A stretch of 64,000 nt of DNA from Zobellia laminariae (GCF_009725995.1 NZ_RCNS01000002.1:434001-498000); one strand, 5' to 3'. Numbered from the stretch's first letter, positions 26,812 to 37,037 are shown. Notes: generated by a model not told the origin, from the letters alone. Program-made: numbers and translations.

Positions 26812-27510
26812 TTAACAACAAGCGTTCCAAACTGGGTCTTCTGGTGGTTTGGCCACGATTTCTATAGGCTCTTTCCGAACAGGGTGAATAAAGGAAAGTC
26901 TGCGTGCATGTAAGTGTATACTTGCATTAGGATTGCTACGGTCAAAACCATATTTAAGGTCGCCTTTTATGGGACAACCAATAGCTGCTAATTGCGCTCT
27001 AATTTGATGATGGCGCCCGGTATGCAAGTTAATTTCAAGAAGATAATAACGGTCCAGTTTTTTAATCACCTTATAATCTAGAATGGCTTTTTTACTTTCC
27101 GGAATTTCTTTAATATGAGCGTACGATTTATTCTGTTTATTGTTTCGCTTTAACCAGTGGGTAAGTGTATCCTCGTTCTTTTTTGGTAGGTTCTTAACAA
27201 TGGCCCAATAGGTCTTTTTCGCCTCTTTTTCTGCGAACAGCTTATTTAGACGAGGCAAGGCTTTAGAGGTTTTTGCAAATACAACAATACCGGAAGTAGG
27301 GCGGTCTAGCCTGTGGGCAACACCTAAGTAGACATTGCCGGGCTTATTGAATTTCTCTTTAATGTAAAGTTTAACGACCTCGCTTAAGGGCATATCACCA
27401 GTCTTATCGCCTTGGACAATATCACCGGGCCGCTTATTAATGGCGATTAAGTGATTGTCTTCAAACAATACTAATAGATTTTTTGGGTCGGAAATAACTT
27501 TATCGGCCAC
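26812..27510 (-). CDS. RluA-family pseudouridine synthase (second copy)
   Basis: The 232-residue protein has the catalytic HRLDRPTSG with Asp69, the KTYWAIVKNLPKK strand, LLEINLHTGRHHQIRAQLAAIG and HLHARRLSF, all standard for RluA enzymes without an S4 domain. It is clearly distinct from the neighbour at 25438-26106, and the two probably modify different sites or RNAs. It is followed by the DUF4252-like gene and preceded at 33 bp by panB, so panB, this gene and the lipoprotein may form one transcript. Confidence 0.92.
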   Translation of the reverse strand: MADKVISDPKNLLVLFEDNHLIAINKRPGDIVQGDKTGDMPLSEVVKLYIKEKFNKPGNVYLGVAHRLDRPTSGIVVFAKTSKALPRLNKLFAEKEAKKTYWAIVKNLPKKNEDTLTHWLKRNNKQNKSYAHIKEIPESKKAILDYKVIKKLDRYYLLEINLHTGRHHQIRAQLAAIGCPIKGDLKYGFDRSNPNASIHLHARRLSFIHPVRKEPIEIVAKPPEDPVWNACC

Positions 27511-27543
27511 AAGAACAAAGGATTAGAGTTTAGAAAAATACAA

Positions 27544-28362
27544 TTAATACTGCTCCTCGTCGTTCGGGAAATCCTTGCTTTTTACGTCGGTAACATATTG
27601 AGAAATAGCATTGCCCATTTCTTCGTATAGGTTCATGTAACGGCGTAAAAACCTTGGATTGAACTCATGTGTCATTCCCAATAAATCGTGAATAACAAGT
27701 ACTTGCCCGTCCGCATGCTTACCTCCGCCAATACCAATGGTAGGTATAGAGATACTTTCAGAAACTTTTTTGGTCAAAGCAGCTGGTATTTTCTCCAATA
27801 CAATAGCAAAACAACCTAATCTTTCAAGAAGTTTGGCATCTTCAATTAGTTTTTCGGCTTCTTCTTCCTCTTTGGCACGAACAGTATAGGTCCCAAATTT
27901 ATAGATGGATTGCGGGGTAAGTCCCAAATGACCCATTACAGGAATACCTGCTTTTAGTATTTTTTTAACCGACTCTTTTATTTCTTCTCCTCCTTCAAGT
28001 TTTACAGCATGGCCACCACTTTCTTTCATAATACGAATTGCAGAACGAAGCGCTTCCTTAGAATCACTCTGGTAGCTGCCAAAAGGCAAATCAACAACTA
28101 CCAATGCTCTTTCTACAGCACGAATAACTGAGGCAGCGTGGTAAATCATCTGATCTAGCGTAATAGGTAAAGTGGTCTCATGACCTGCCATAACATTACT
28201 GGCAGAATCACCCACAAGAATAACATCAACATTTGCAGAATCTACAATCTTGGCCATAGAATAATCATATGCGGTAAGCATAGATATTTTTTCGCCGTGT
28301 TTTTTCATGTCTACTAGAGACTTAACTGTTACTCTTTTATATTCTTTCTTTGCCGTTGACAT
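27544..28362 (-). CDS. panB: 3-methyl-2-oxobutanoate hydroxymethyltransferase
   Basis: The 272-residue enzyme transfers a hydroxymethyl group from 5,10-methylene-THF to 2-oxoisovalerate in pantothenate (CoA) synthesis. Motifs: [33 protein letters not shown] (metal-binding Asp), [29 protein letters not shown] and [21 protein letters not shown]. The ATG at 28362 is used; a GTG upstream at 28419 would add an unconserved tail. Its substrate 2-oxoisovalerate is also the substrate of LeuA. Confidence 0.96.
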   Translation of the reverse strand: MSTAKKEYKRVTVKSLVDMKKHGEKISMLTAYDYSMAKIVDSANVDVILVGDSASNVMAGHETTLPITLDQMIYHAASVIRAVERALVVVDLPFGSYQSDSKEALRSAIRIMKESGGHAVKLEGGEEIKESVKKILKAGIPVMGHLGLTPQSIYKFGTYTVRAKEEEEAEKLIEDAKLLERLGCFAIVLEKIPAALTKKVSESISIPTIGIGGGKHADGQVLVIHDLLGMTHEFNPRFLRRYMNLYEEMGNAISQYVTDVKSKDFPNDEEQY

Positions 28363-28806
28363 AGTGGTTTTATTTTGATGTGATAAATGTAAGGAAAATG
28401 TTGGGTTTAAAGGTGACACGTGGGCTTCTTATAGATTGTAACCCCTCAGACCTTTTTAACATGCTCGTTCTAAACGTTATATTAATGAGGTTTGATATAA
28501 TTGAAACGGAAGAAAATTCTATTCTAATGGTCTTTTTTCTTATTAACCTGATTCTTTTAGTACAAAAAAGTCTAAGAAAGGGCCGTTCCAAAGAATGTAA
28601 GTACATTTTTTTTTTTGCAGCTTTTGTCCGCAAGATTCTTAATCTATGAAGAAAATGTTTTGCATAATTGTGGTATCATGAAATGCTTAAAAACCAAAGA
28701 CAGAAAATAAAACCAGACTAGGTTCGTAGTATCATGATTGGATAAATAAATACCAAAGTAAATGTTTGGTATTCCCTATATTTATGACTTCGAAAAACTT
28801 AAGAAT
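28363..28806. other. 444-bp non-coding region between divergent panB and the DUF1080 gene
   Basis: AT-rich sequence without a credible gene. It contains two copies of GTATCATGA (28673-28681 and 28729-28737) and an 8-7-8 palindrome (28750-28772) near the DUF1080 gene start. A short open frame at 28380-28649 shows no signal, no homology that I recognise and biased hydrophobic composition, so it is not called. Confidence 0.5.
28750..28772. promoter_or_regulatory. Perfect palindrome ATACCAAA-N7-TTTGGTAT
   Basis: Two perfect 8-bp arms are separated by 7 bp and lie 35 bp before the DUF1080 start. The size and position are those of an operator for a dimeric repressor. Because an alternative ATG (28762) lies inside it, the downstream start at 28807 is favoured. 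Confidence 0.5.
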
Positions 28807-29745
28807 ATGAAAATGAGATTAAAATTATTTTCGGCTATGGCAGGTATGTTGCTGTCGGCCGTAGCGGTTGTAAACGCTCAAGAAGCAAATCCGTTAGAAG
28901 GCAGATGGGATTTAACAATTGAAAAAGATGGCAAACAATTGCCATCTTGGTTGGAGATTTCGCACTCTGGTACGAACACTCTGGTAGGACGTTTTGTATA
29001 TGCATTTGGTAGCGCTAGACCTGTTGCCGAAGTTAAATTGAAAAATGATGTTTTTAGCTTTGTCATCCCAAGACAATGGGAGCCAGAAGGTAGTGATATG
29101 ACCTTTACAGGTTTATTAGATGGTGAAGAGCTTAAAGGAACCATGATTTATACAGATGGGCAGCCCTATAGTTGGACAGCCGTAAGAGCTCCGAAATTGG
29201 AGTATGTGGAAAAAGTAAAATGGGGAAAATCCAAAGAGCTTTTTAATGGTAAGGATTTAGTTGGATGGGAAGCCATGGGTGAAAATCAATGGATAATTGA
29301 AGATGGAGTATTAACAAGTCCAAAGTCTGGGGCCAATTTGGTTTCTAATGAAAAATTTAAAGATTTTAAATTGCATGTAGAATTTAAAGTACCACCAGGA
29401 AGTAATAGTGGCGTATACTTAAGAGGCCGTTATGAAGTTCAGATTACAGATGATAAAGGTTCTGACCCATCTAGTGTATTGTTTGGCGGAATCTATGGTT
29501 TTTTAACGCCAAACGAAATGGCTGCTAATGATGCAAGTGAGTGGCAGACGTATGACATTACATTAATTGGCCGTCGTGTGACAATTGTTGCAAATGGTAA
29601 AACTATCATTAACAATCAAAATATACCTGGTATTACTGGAGGTGCATTAGATAGCAATGAAGGAGAAGCGGGTCCATTTTTGATTCAAGGTGATCACGGT
29701 CCTATTATGTTTAGAAAATTTGAGGTTACTCCAAGAGTAGAGTAG
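28807..29745 (+). CDS. DUF1080 (3-keto-disaccharide hydrolase-like) secreted protein
   Basis: The 312-residue exported protein starts MKMRLKLFSAMAGMLLSAVAVVNAQ, a Sec signal. An N-terminal small beta domain (about 20-130; EGRWDLTIEKDGKQLPSWLEI) precedes the DUF1080 concanavalin-like domain (SKELFNGKDLVGWEAMGENQWIIEDGVL through PGSNSGVYLRGRYEVQITDD). DUF1080 proteins include hydrolases of 3-keto-glycosides that act after Gfo/Idh-type oxidation. Here that activity is an inference. It is monocistronic, with a palindromic candidate operator and a strong terminator. Confidence 0.85.
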   Translation: MKMRLKLFSAMAGMLLSAVAVVNAQEANPLEGRWDLTIEKDGKQLPSWLEISHSGTNTLVGRFVYAFGSARPVAEVKLKNDVFSFVIPRQWEPEGSDMTFTGLLDGEELKGTMIYTDGQPYSWTAVRAPKLEYVEKVKWGKSKELFNGKDLVGWEAMGENQWIIEDGVLTSPKSGANLVSNEKFKDFKLHVEFKVPPGSNSGVYLRGRYEVQITDDKGSDPSSVLFGGIYGFLTPNEMAANDASEWQTYDITLIGRRVTIVANGKTIINNQNIPGITGGALDSNEGEAGPFLIQGDHGPIMFRKFEVTPRVE

Positions 29746-29766
29746 TTGCCTGACAAGAGTATTTAA

Positions 29767-29800
29767 AAAAACGCCCGCTGTCTTAAACAGCGGGCGTTTT
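29767..29800. terminator. Bidirectional terminator after the DUF1080 gene
   Basis: A GC-rich 10-bp stem (CGCCCGCTGT / ACAGCGGGCG) with a 5-nt loop is flanked by A residues on the left and T residues on the right, serving both converging genes. Confidence 0.9.
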
Positions 29801-29807
29801 ATGTTTA

Positions 29808-30605
29808 TTACCAATTAAGTTCAGAAGGTTTTAGCAAAGGCTTCCGTTCTGTTTGGATAAAGGAATTCAAGTCAAATTCATTGGCTTTATGAATGGCGTC
29901 ATCAAAAGTGAAGTTGCATTTGGCTTCTATTTCAGAAGGAGCTACTTCGTATGTTTTAAAAGCTTCTAAATCTAGAAAAGATAATCGGCTTAAATCTTGG
30001 GTAAGTATAAACGATTTTGTCTTTAGTACACCGCTTTCTTCATAGAGAACAGTTTTGTAAAACTCCGTTGGGATTTTATAGCCTCTGTATTCGCGGTCAT
30101 CTTCATGAAAAATGCAACCACCTATAATACTTACACGAGATCTATCCATTTCCGTTTGGTCGTAAAGAGAGTTTTCTAGTTCGCCCCAAACACCGCCTTT
30201 TCCACTTTGGTTAAAGCTATCCATTTGCGGAGCAATGTTGGTGAAAACAAACGAATCTGAATTTGCTTTTTTTGCTTCGGCATAATCGCCCCAATTTAAA
30301 TCTACTCTTCGCGCAAGATGCCCACGGTCTAAAGGGTTACTCTTGTATAATCTGTTTCCGGCTTGGCTTTCCGATGGTATTCTAGAATCTTCAAAAAAAC
30401 TAGAACCTTTTCTAGGTATTCGTTTTAGATTCATACCATCTATATTCCACGCTACCCAAATAGCAAATTTAGTCTGACTGCTGAGCGCCAATGAAAAATG
30501 GGTGTAATCTATTATTTCAGAACCGTCTAATTGAAAAGCGTCGTCTGCGTGTTTCAATTTAGGAGGTTGTATAGCGGTACTCAAAAAATTTGCGTCAAAT
30601 GCCAT
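29808..30605 (-). CDS. DNA/RNA non-specific endonuclease (NUC1 family), no signal peptide
   Basis: The 265-residue protein from the ATG at 30605 is a beta-beta-alpha metal nuclease. It shows the catalytic motif D93-R-G-H96 in LDRGHLARR, the metal-binding Asn in TNIAPQMDSFNQS, and the WGELE helix. Family members are usually exported and degrade extracellular nucleic acid. Here neither the ATG form nor a longer TTG form (from 30665) gives a clear signal peptide, so location is open. The gene follows the DUF3050 gene on the same strand at 122 bp. Confidence 0.85.
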   Translation of the reverse strand: MAFDANFLSTAIQPPKLKHADDAFQLDGSEIIDYTHFSLALSSQTKFAIWVAWNIDGMNLKRIPRKGSSFFEDSRIPSESQAGNRLYKSNPLDRGHLARRVDLNWGDYAEAKKANSDSFVFTNIAPQMDSFNQSGKGGVWGELENSLYDQTEMDRSRVSIIGGCIFHEDDREYRGYKIPTEFYKTVLYEESGVLKTKSFILTQDLSRLSFLDLEAFKTYEVAPSEIEAKCNFTFDDAIHKANEFDLNSFIQTERKPLLKPSELNW

Positions 30606-30727
30606 AAGAAGGTTTATTGTTTTACGAAGATTATGAATCAAAAATGCAAAACATTTCCAATACAATGGGCATTAGTAATTTTAAATTAAGATTATTTTTA
30701 TTGTTGGGTAATAATGGCTACTTCTTG

Positions 30728-31516
30728 TTAGACAGGTTTGTTTGCCATTATTGGATAGGTGATAGCTTTGTTAATAGCATCCCAGAGCTGAATTCTTTTA
30801 CTTAATGCCTGCCGGGCAACATTTAAAGTTTCTTGCCATTTTTGTTCATCATTTCCACAAAGTTCAGCTACCATTTCAAGAGATAATGGCCCGTGCTCAT
30901 CACCATCTAATTCAATATGTCTTTCTAGGTAATAAACAAACTTGTTATACTGCTGGCTACCCGCATCAGCACTTTTTAGAACTTCCATAAACATATCGGG
31001 AATAACATCTTCACGACCAAAGGTAAATGCGGAGGCTACTAAATGAGGCTTTCCAGTAGCTATAATATCGAAAGAAAATAGAACAAAATCGGCCACTTTT
31101 TTTGGAATGTCAATGTTGGCTAAGGCAGATTCTACTGTTTTGCCTTCTTTTAAAAGAAGTACGAACTTATTTATTTTTGAGGTATCAGCGCCTAGTTGTA
31201 CCATAGCTTGCAGGTACATTTCAAAATGACTTTTGGGTTCCCCTAATTCATTTATATCACTTTCTTCGCCATGTACAATTTCATTAATGAATCTTGCAAG
31301 AATAGGATTTTTACAGGGAGTCCAAGGGATACTTATGTTGGTTAATGAAAGTTGAAGCGATTTTAGGAGGGACATAAAGTCCCAAACAGCATAGATATGG
31401 CTCTCTGTAAAAGTTCTGATATCATCTATACTATTTAAGTTTTGATAAAGGGGATGGTTTTGAAGTTGAGTTCTTAAATCTCGGATTTCATTTTCAATGT
31501 GTTCAATCTTAGTCAT
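30728..31516 (-). CDS. DUF3050 (haem-oxygenase-like fold) protein
   Basis: The 262-residue cytoplasmic helical protein matches the DUF3050 pattern. It has [35 protein letters not shown] near the N-terminus, then [22 protein letters not shown] and a late [15 protein letters not shown]. The His and Glu residues at these places are those expected to form the metal site of haem-oxygenase-like (diiron-type) proteins. The reaction is unknown. It may share a transcript with the downstream nuclease. Confidence 0.87.
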   Translation of the reverse strand: MTKIEHIENEIRDLRTQLQNHPLYQNLNSIDDIRTFTESHIYAVWDFMSLLKSLQLSLTNISIPWTPCKNPILARFINEIVHGEESDINELGEPKSHFEMYLQAMVQLGADTSKINKFVLLLKEGKTVESALANIDIPKKVADFVLFSFDIIATGKPHLVASAFTFGREDVIPDMFMEVLKSADAGSQQYNKFVYYLERHIELDGDEHGPLSLEMVAELCGNDEQKWQETLNVARQALSKRIQLWDAINKAITYPIMANKPV

Positions 31517-31756
31517 GACTGGTTTTTAGTTTTTGGTGAAAACAAGGTTTCTTGTGAAGTGCAATATAAACATTCGAATTGATAGACTACAATTATTGTT
31601 GTATTGGACTACAAATTTTAAATTAATGTTTTAGTTACTTAACGTGTCAATAAAGAAAATACGCCAGAAATTGGCAGGGTCTTTAAAAATCAAAATACAA
31701 TAAGAACTGTGCAAAGAGTCAAAGTTCAATCCGCCTTTAAATTGAAGTGGATAGTC

Positions 31757-33184
31757 TTAACAATCACTCATATTGATTCCAATGGCGAGGCCTCCTTCTG
31801 AAGTTTCTTTATATTTAGAACTCATATCTTTTGCCGTGGCCCACATGGTTTCAACTACTTTATCTAAAGGAACCTTGGCATCTTTAGGGTCGGAGCCTAA
31901 TGCCAGCTCTGCAGCATTAATAGCTTTAATGGCTCCCATACTGTTACGTTCTATACAAGGTATTTGTACAAGTCCTCCTATAGGATCACAGGTAAGTCCT
32001 AGATGATGTTCCATGGCAATTTCAGCAGCCATAAGTACTTGTTCTGGTGTGCCACCCAACAACTCGGTAAGTGCACCTGCTGCCATGGCGCTAGAGACTC
32101 CAATTTCTGCTTGGCAACCACCCATGGCTGCAGAGATGGTAGCTCCTTTTTTAAAGATGCTTCCTATTTCTCCGGCAACGAAAAGAAACTTTTTAATGTG
32201 TTCAAAATCGGCTTCATGGTTTTCTATCACCATATAATACATCAGTACGGCTGGTATGACCCCAGCACTTCCGTTAGTAGGAGCGGTTACCACACGGCCT
32301 AAAGAAGCGTTCACCTCATTAACGGCCAAGGCAAAACAGCTCACCCATTTTAAAATCTGGCGGAATTTAACCTCCGTGTTTCGTATTGTAGATAGCCAAG
32401 CCTCTGGTGAATCATAAACATGTGAGCCGTACAAAAGGTTTTTATTGATATCATAAGCTCTGCGGGTAACATTTAAGCCTCCGGGAAGTTTACCCTCTGT
32501 ATGACAACCAATATACATGCATTCTAGCATGGTCTTCCATACGTGGTCTAGTTTTTCGTTTATTTCGGTATCACTCCGTAATGAGCGTTCATTTTCAAGA
32601 ACAATCTCTGATATACTTTTGTTTTCACTCTGGCAGTAGGCGAGTAGCTCCGTACCTTTTTGAATGGGGAAAGGAAAACTATTAAATGTAGCTATGTTAC
32701 GCTTGGCATTTTTTCTTTCCTTGACTACTACGAATCCGCCACCAATAGAGTAGTAGGTATTCTTTTTGGCCTTGCCGGATTTTAAAGTAGCTTCAAACTG
32801 AAGTCCGTTGGCATGAAATTCTAAAAACTTTCTGTGGAATAAGATATCTGTCTTTGGGTCAAAGGAAATAGATTTTGAATTACCAAAGTTAAGGACATGG
32901 GTTTCTTGAATATCTGCAACAACAGAATGTATATCCTTAATGGGGATTTCTACGGGGTCCGTTCCAGAGAGGCCCAACATAATGGCGTAATCTGTGGCAT
33001 GGCCTTTACCTGTTAAGGCCAAAGAACCATATACATGCACTCGTATACCAACAACTTCATCAAATATTTGTGCAGATTTCAGTTCAGAAATCCATCGTTC
33101 TGCTGCCCGCCAAGGGCCTAAGGTATGAGAACTAGAAGGGCCAACGCCGATCTTAAGCATGTCAAAAATACTAATAGACTCCAT
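31757..33184 (-). CDS. sdaA: L-serine ammonia-lyase, single-chain iron-sulfur type
   Basis: This 475-residue fused alpha/beta serine deaminase converts L-serine to pyruvate and ammonia. The N-terminal beta domain has [25 protein letters not shown]. The C-terminal alpha domain has the cysteines of the 4Fe-4S cluster ([31 protein letters not shown]) and [18 protein letters not shown]. It is cytoplasmic and oxygen-sensitive by family. Monocistronic, divergent from dnaK. Confidence 0.95.
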   Translation of the reverse strand: MESISIFDMLKIGVGPSSSHTLGPWRAAERWISELKSAQIFDEVVGIRVHVYGSLALTGKGHATDYAIMLGLSGTDPVEIPIKDIHSVVADIQETHVLNFGNSKSISFDPKTDILFHRKFLEFHANGLQFEATLKSGKAKKNTYYSIGGGFVVVKERKNAKRNIATFNSFPFPIQKGTELLAYCQSENKSISEIVLENERSLRSDTEINEKLDHVWKTMLECMYIGCHTEGKLPGGLNVTRRAYDINKNLLYGSHVYDSPEAWLSTIRNTEVKFRQILKWVSCFALAVNEVNASLGRVVTAPTNGSAGVIPAVLMYYMVIENHEADFEHIKKFLFVAGEIGSIFKKGATISAAMGGCQAEIGVSSAMAAGALTELLGGTPEQVLMAAEIAMEHHLGLTCDPIGGLVQIPCIERNSMGAIKAINAAELALGSDPKDAKVPLDKVVETMWATAKDMSSKYKETSEGGLAIGINMSDC

Positions 33185-33501
33185 AAATTATAAACTCGTT
33201 TACGGTATAAAGATAGATAAAGCCCGCATTAGGCAAAGCCAAAAATTAGGGTATATAGAAACTAATAAATTAGAGCCTGGTGAACAGATATTTACAGAAA
33301 GAAGAGAAGTAAGATGACTTCAGTTTTAGGATAATAGGTATCATACTGTCGCTTTTTGTTCAAGAAAAGCCTATTTATGGCGTGTTCTTAGCTGTCCGCA
33401 AATATAGAAATGACATCATGTCAGGTTGTTATCAGTTGGCATATTGTTTGACAATTAGTAATCGATTCTAAAAATGAACACTAATATTTAAAACATATAA
33501 C
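33185..33501. other. 317-bp regulatory region between sdaA and dnaK
   Basis: It contains a perfect TGACAT-C-ATGTCA palindrome (33411-33423) and a TATTGTTTG -7-like box (33442-33450, one base longer than consensus). No CIRCE element (TTAGCACTC-N9-GAGTGCTAA) is present. Confidence 0.55.
33411..33423. promoter_or_regulatory. Palindrome TGACATCATGTCA upstream of dnaK
   Basis: Perfect 6-1-6 inverted repeat 79 bp before the dnaK ATG and about 19 bp before the -7-like box, where it would overlap the -33 region. Candidate heat-shock operator or activator site. Confidence 0.45.
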
Positions 33502-35409
33502 ATGAGTAAAATTATAGGTATTGACTTAGGTACTACCAACTCCTGTGTTTCCGTTATGGAAGGTAACGAACCGGTAGTGATTCCTAATGCAGAAGGTAAG
33601 AGAACTACACCATCTGTAATTGCATTTGTAGAAGGTGGAGAGATAAAAGTTGGAGATCCTGCAAAAAGACAGGCGGTAACTAACCCTCACAACACCATAT
33701 ATTCTATAAAGCGTTTTATGGGTAACAAATTTTCGGAGTCTAGTAAAGAAGCCGAGAGAGTTCCTTATAAAGTTGTAAAAGGAGATAACGACACACCACG
33801 TGTTGATATTGATGGTCGTTTATATACACCACAAGAACTTTCTGCAATGATTCTTCAGAAAATGAAGAAAACTGCAGAAGACTACTTAGGACAAGATGTT
33901 ACCCGTGCGGTAATTACTGTTCCTGCTTATTTTAATGATGCACAGCGTCAAGCAACTAAAGAAGCAGGTGAGATAGCTGGTCTTACTGTAGAGAGAATTA
34001 TAAATGAGCCTACCGCAGCTTCTTTGGCTTACGGTATGGATAAGAAAGATACTGATCAGAAAATAGTTGTTTTTGATTTTGGTGGTGGTACACATGATGT
34101 ATCTATACTAGAATTGGGTGACGGTGTTTTTGAAGTATTGTCTACTGATGGTGATACACACTTAGGTGGTGATGATGTTGATCAAGAGATTATTGATTGG
34201 TTAGCTGAGGAGTTTAATAAAGACGAAAGCATTGACTTACGTAAGGATGCCATGGCATTACAGCGTTTGCGTGAAGCTGCTGAGAAAGCAAAAATTGAAT
34301 TGTCTTCTTCTGCACAAACGGAAATCAATTTACCTTACGTTACTGCTACCGCTTCAGGACCTAAGCATTTAGTACGTACACTTACAAGAGCTAAATTTGA
34401 GCAATTGATCGGTGACTTGGTAAAAAGAACTATCGCTCCATGTGAGACTGCACTTAAAGCAGCAGGTCTTTCTAAAAGTGATATTGATGAAATTATCCTA
34501 GTAGGTGGTTCAACAAGAATACCTGCGGTTGTTGATGCTGTTGAGAAATTCTTTGGTAAGAAACCTTCAAAAGGTGTTAACCCAGATGAGGTTGTTGCAA
34601 TTGGTGCGGCAATTCAAGGTGGTGTTCTTACAGGAGATGTTAAAGATGTATTGTTATTAGACGTTACTCCTTTATCTCTAGGTATTGAGACTATGGGTAG
34701 TGTAATGACTAAGTTGATTGAAGCCAACACTACGATTCCTACTAAGAAATCTCAAGTGTTCTCTACAGCAGCAGATAATCAGCCATCGGTTGAGATTCAT
34801 GTATTGCAAGGTGAGCGCCCAATGGCATCAGACAACAAGACTATAGGTCGTTTCCATTTAGATGGTATTCCACCAGCACAGAGAGGTACACCTCAAATTG
34901 AAGTTACTTTTGATATTGATGCAAACGGAATTATTAAAGTTTCTGCAACGGATAAAGCAACGAACAAAACGCAAGATATTAGAATTGAAGCTTCTTCAGG
35001 ATTAACAGAAGAGGATATCAAGAAAATGAAAGCTGAAGCTGAAGCTAATGCTGAATCTGATAAAAAAGCGAAGGAAACTGCTGATAAGTTGAACGAAGCT
35101 GATGGAATGATTTTCCAAACAGAAAAGCAACTGAAAGAATTTGGTGAAAAATTATCTGATGATAAGAAAAAACCAATCGAAGATGCTCTAGGCGAATTAA
35201 AAGCAGCATATGAGTCTAAAGACTTGGCGGTTATTACACCAGCTTTGGATAAGATCAATGAAGCTTGGAAAGTTGCTTCTGAGGAAATGTACAAGGCACA
35301 AGCCGAAGGACAACAAAACGGTGCAGCTCCGGAAGGAGATGCTGCTTCTGCTGAAGAGCCAAAAGAAGGCGATAACGTAGAAGATGTAGACTTCGAAGAA
35401 GTAAAGTAA
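33502..35409 (+). CDS. dnaK: Molecular chaperone DnaK (Hsp70)
   Basis: This full-length 635-residue Hsp70 begins [16 protein letters not shown]. Its ATPase domain runs to about residue 380 ([31 protein letters not shown]). The linker [16 protein letters not shown] leads to the substrate-binding beta domain, the helical lid and a Gly/Ala/Glu-rich tail ending [10 protein letters not shown]. It folds client proteins with DnaJ and GrpE, whose genes are not adjacent here. Many synonymous choices suggest strong expression. A terminator follows directly. Confidence 0.98.
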   Translation: MSKIIGIDLGTTNSCVSVMEGNEPVVIPNAEGKRTTPSVIAFVEGGEIKVGDPAKRQAVTNPHNTIYSIKRFMGNKFSESSKEAERVPYKVVKGDNDTPRVDIDGRLYTPQELSAMILQKMKKTAEDYLGQDVTRAVITVPAYFNDAQRQATKEAGEIAGLTVERIINEPTAASLAYGMDKKDTDQKIVVFDFGGGTHDVSILELGDGVFEVLSTDGDTHLGGDDVDQEIIDWLAEEFNKDESIDLRKDAMALQRLREAAEKAKIELSSSAQTEINLPYVTATASGPKHLVRTLTRAKFEQLIGDLVKRTIAPCETALKAAGLSKSDIDEIILVGGSTRIPAVVDAVEKFFGKKPSKGVNPDEVVAIGAAIQGGVLTGDVKDVLLLDVTPLSLGIETMGSVMTKLIEANTTIPTKKSQVFSTAADNQPSVEIHVLQGERPMASDNKTIGRFHLDGIPPAQRGTPQIEVTFDIDANGIIKVSATDKATNKTQDIRIEASSGLTEEDIKKMKAEAEANAESDKKAKETADKLNEADGMIFQTEKQLKEFGEKLSDDKKKPIEDALGELKAAYESKDLAVITPALDKINEAWKVASEEMYKAQAEGQQNGAAPEGDAASAEEPKEGDNVEDVDFEEVK

Positions 35410-35439
35410 GTATAAGCGTTTAACGCTACGAATATAGGG

Positions 35440-35469
35440 CCCGCTCAGTTATTTAACTGAGCGGGTCTT
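35440..35469 (+). terminator. dnaK terminator
   Basis: A 12-bp GC-rich stem (CCCGCTCAGTTA / TAACTGAGCGGG) is followed by a short T-rich run (TCTTTTCGTTTT). Confidence 0.85.
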
Positions 35470-35533
35470 TTCGTTTTATAGATTTGGTACACCTTTTGTT
35501 TCCAGTTCACAGAATATCAAGTAGTTTTGCAGT

Positions 35534-36487
35534 ATGATAAAAAAATTCTTGTTTGTATGTCTAGTATGGGGAATGTCTTCCATGGTGTTTTCTCAAGACA
35601 TCGAGATTTTTAAAGTATCCGATTTTAACTTGAAGGGAAAAGTGGAGTCGTGTTTTGTAATTACCGACTACGGTAAGGAAGAATATTACTTTAACCCAGA
35701 AGGGTTTTTAACGAAATCCGTTACTCGTTATAATGATACCGATTACGAGACTACAAACTATAAATACATAAATGGATTCTTAAAAGAGCGTAGAATAGAA
35801 AATTATATGGACGGTAGTTTTGACCGTGCCACATCTATTGCTAATTTTTACGAAATAGATACAACGGCAGCTAAAACTATAACTGAAAATATTGTTTCTT
35901 ACGAAAAAGAACTTTTAGAGAAGAACATTTACACTTATGGAGAGGACGGAAAATTAATTAAGCTTGTCCGTACCAATACCAGTGGTATTGATGAGAGTGA
36001 TTTTGAGTATATAAATAACGACAGTGTTACTATAGTTCGCAAAACTCTAAATACGCTATTGTCTAAATTGACTACAACATCTCAGGTAATAGAAAATGGA
36101 CAGAAGTTCAAAAAAGTGATTTCTGAAAATTATATCGAAGGAAACCTTACTGCAAAAACTGTTGAGGTTTTTGATATCAATAACAAGCTAACTTTACATA
36201 AAGAGTTAATGTATGATAGCTCTACAAAAAAGTGGATACCACAAAAAGAAGAGCGTTACTTGTACGATGAAACTGGAGTTTTAGCAACCACTAAGACTAA
36301 AAAACGTTTTGGAGATTTAACTCAGGAATACATTTATCAGTTTGATGGTACGCCGGCCAATAACTGGGTGAAAGAAATTATAACTCCAAATAATTCGTAC
36401 ACCACAAGGCGCATCAAGTATTACCCTTCTGCCAAAGTTGAAACAATAGAAGTAATTGAAACTGAAGTAGAAGAGAAGAAGAATTAG
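35534..36487 (+). CDS. Secreted protein of unknown function with YD-like repeats
   Basis: The 317-residue protein has a Sec signal (LVWGMSSMVFSQ). The mature part consists of short beta repeats such as EYYFNPEGFLTKSVTRYND, YTYGEDGKLIKLVRTN and RYLYDETGVLATTKTKKR. These resemble the YD/RHS-type repeats of many Bacteroidetes envelope proteins. No catalytic domain is seen. The C-terminus (EVEEKKN) is charged and lacks an anchor. Monocistronic after dnaK and converging with the SnoaL-like gene, 29 bp apart. Confidence 0.7.
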   Translation: MIKKFLFVCLVWGMSSMVFSQDIEIFKVSDFNLKGKVESCFVITDYGKEEYYFNPEGFLTKSVTRYNDTDYETTNYKYINGFLKERRIENYMDGSFDRATSIANFYEIDTTAAKTITENIVSYEKELLEKNIYTYGEDGKLIKLVRTNTSGIDESDFEYINNDSVTIVRKTLNTLLSKLTTTSQVIENGQKFKKVISENYIEGNLTAKTVEVFDINNKLTLHKELMYDSSTKKWIPQKEERYLYDETGVLATTKTKKRFGDLTQEYIYQFDGTPANNWVKEIITPNNSYTTRRIKYYPSAKVETIEVIETEVEEKKN

Positions 36488-36516
36488 ATTTTTAAATGAG
36501 TTTAGACGGATACCAA

Positions 36517-36945
36517 TTAGCAAGAAGAATCTGCTACAATTTTCCATTCGCCATTTATCTTCTTAAATATAATCATGAAAGTACCATTGGCATCACCCAC
36601 TTCTCGCGTCAAAAAGTACTGTCCCATAACATAATAGGACGCTTCATTAATTTTAGTAATCTGGTCTATTTTAAAGCGCAACTTTCCAGTTTCGGCTTTA
36701 GTAGGATATCCTTTTTTGTAATTCTCCAGAGTCGTTTGCCAACCTTTGGTAACCTTTCCACCACTATAATAAGTTAACTCATCAGATTTCCAATAACCCT
36801 GCATAAAACCATCTATATCGTGATTGGACCATGCCGTTTCTTGGGTGTGAAGTATATTTTCTATAGTTTCAATATCATTATTTTGAGCAGATAAAGAACT
36901 AAATCCTAATAAAAACAGGAGGAGCAACATTGTTTTGCTTTTCAT
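36517..36945 (-). CDS. SnoaL-like / DUF4440 secreted protein
   Basis: This 142-residue protein has a Sec signal (LGFSSLSAQ) followed by an NTF2-like cone fold of the DUF4440/SnoaL group. The pattern is ETIENILHTQETAWSNHDIDGFMQGYW, a central YYSGGKVTKGWQTTLENY and the final strand GEWKIVADSSC. Family members bind small ligands or act as isomerases; no specific role is readable. It lies 92 bp downstream of the BI-1 family gene, behind that gene's terminator. Confidence 0.87.
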   Translation of the reverse strand: MKSKTMLLLLFLLGFSSLSAQNNDIETIENILHTQETAWSNHDIDGFMQGYWKSDELTYYSGGKVTKGWQTTLENYKKGYPTKAETGKLRFKIDQITKINEASYYVMGQYFLTREVGDANGTFMIIFKKINGEWKIVADSSC

Positions 36946-36981
36946 AATTCATTTTGTAAGTTGATGAAGTGGTAAGATAAA

Positions 36982-37011
36982 AAAAGCCCTGATAATTATA
37001 TCAGGGCTTTT
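36982..37011 (-). terminator. Terminator after the Bax inhibitor-1 family gene
   Basis: AAAAGCCCTGATA and TATCAGGGCTTTT enclose a 4-nt loop; the A run on the left becomes the U tract on the reverse strand. Confidence 0.88.
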
Positions 37012-37037
37012 CACATTAAAAACGTAAACACTAAAAA

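Noticed and set aside
28380..28649. 89-residue frame upstream of the DUF1080 gene
   Set aside because: No recognised domain, no ribosome binding site and an odd hydrophobic/lysine mix; the region looks intergenic.
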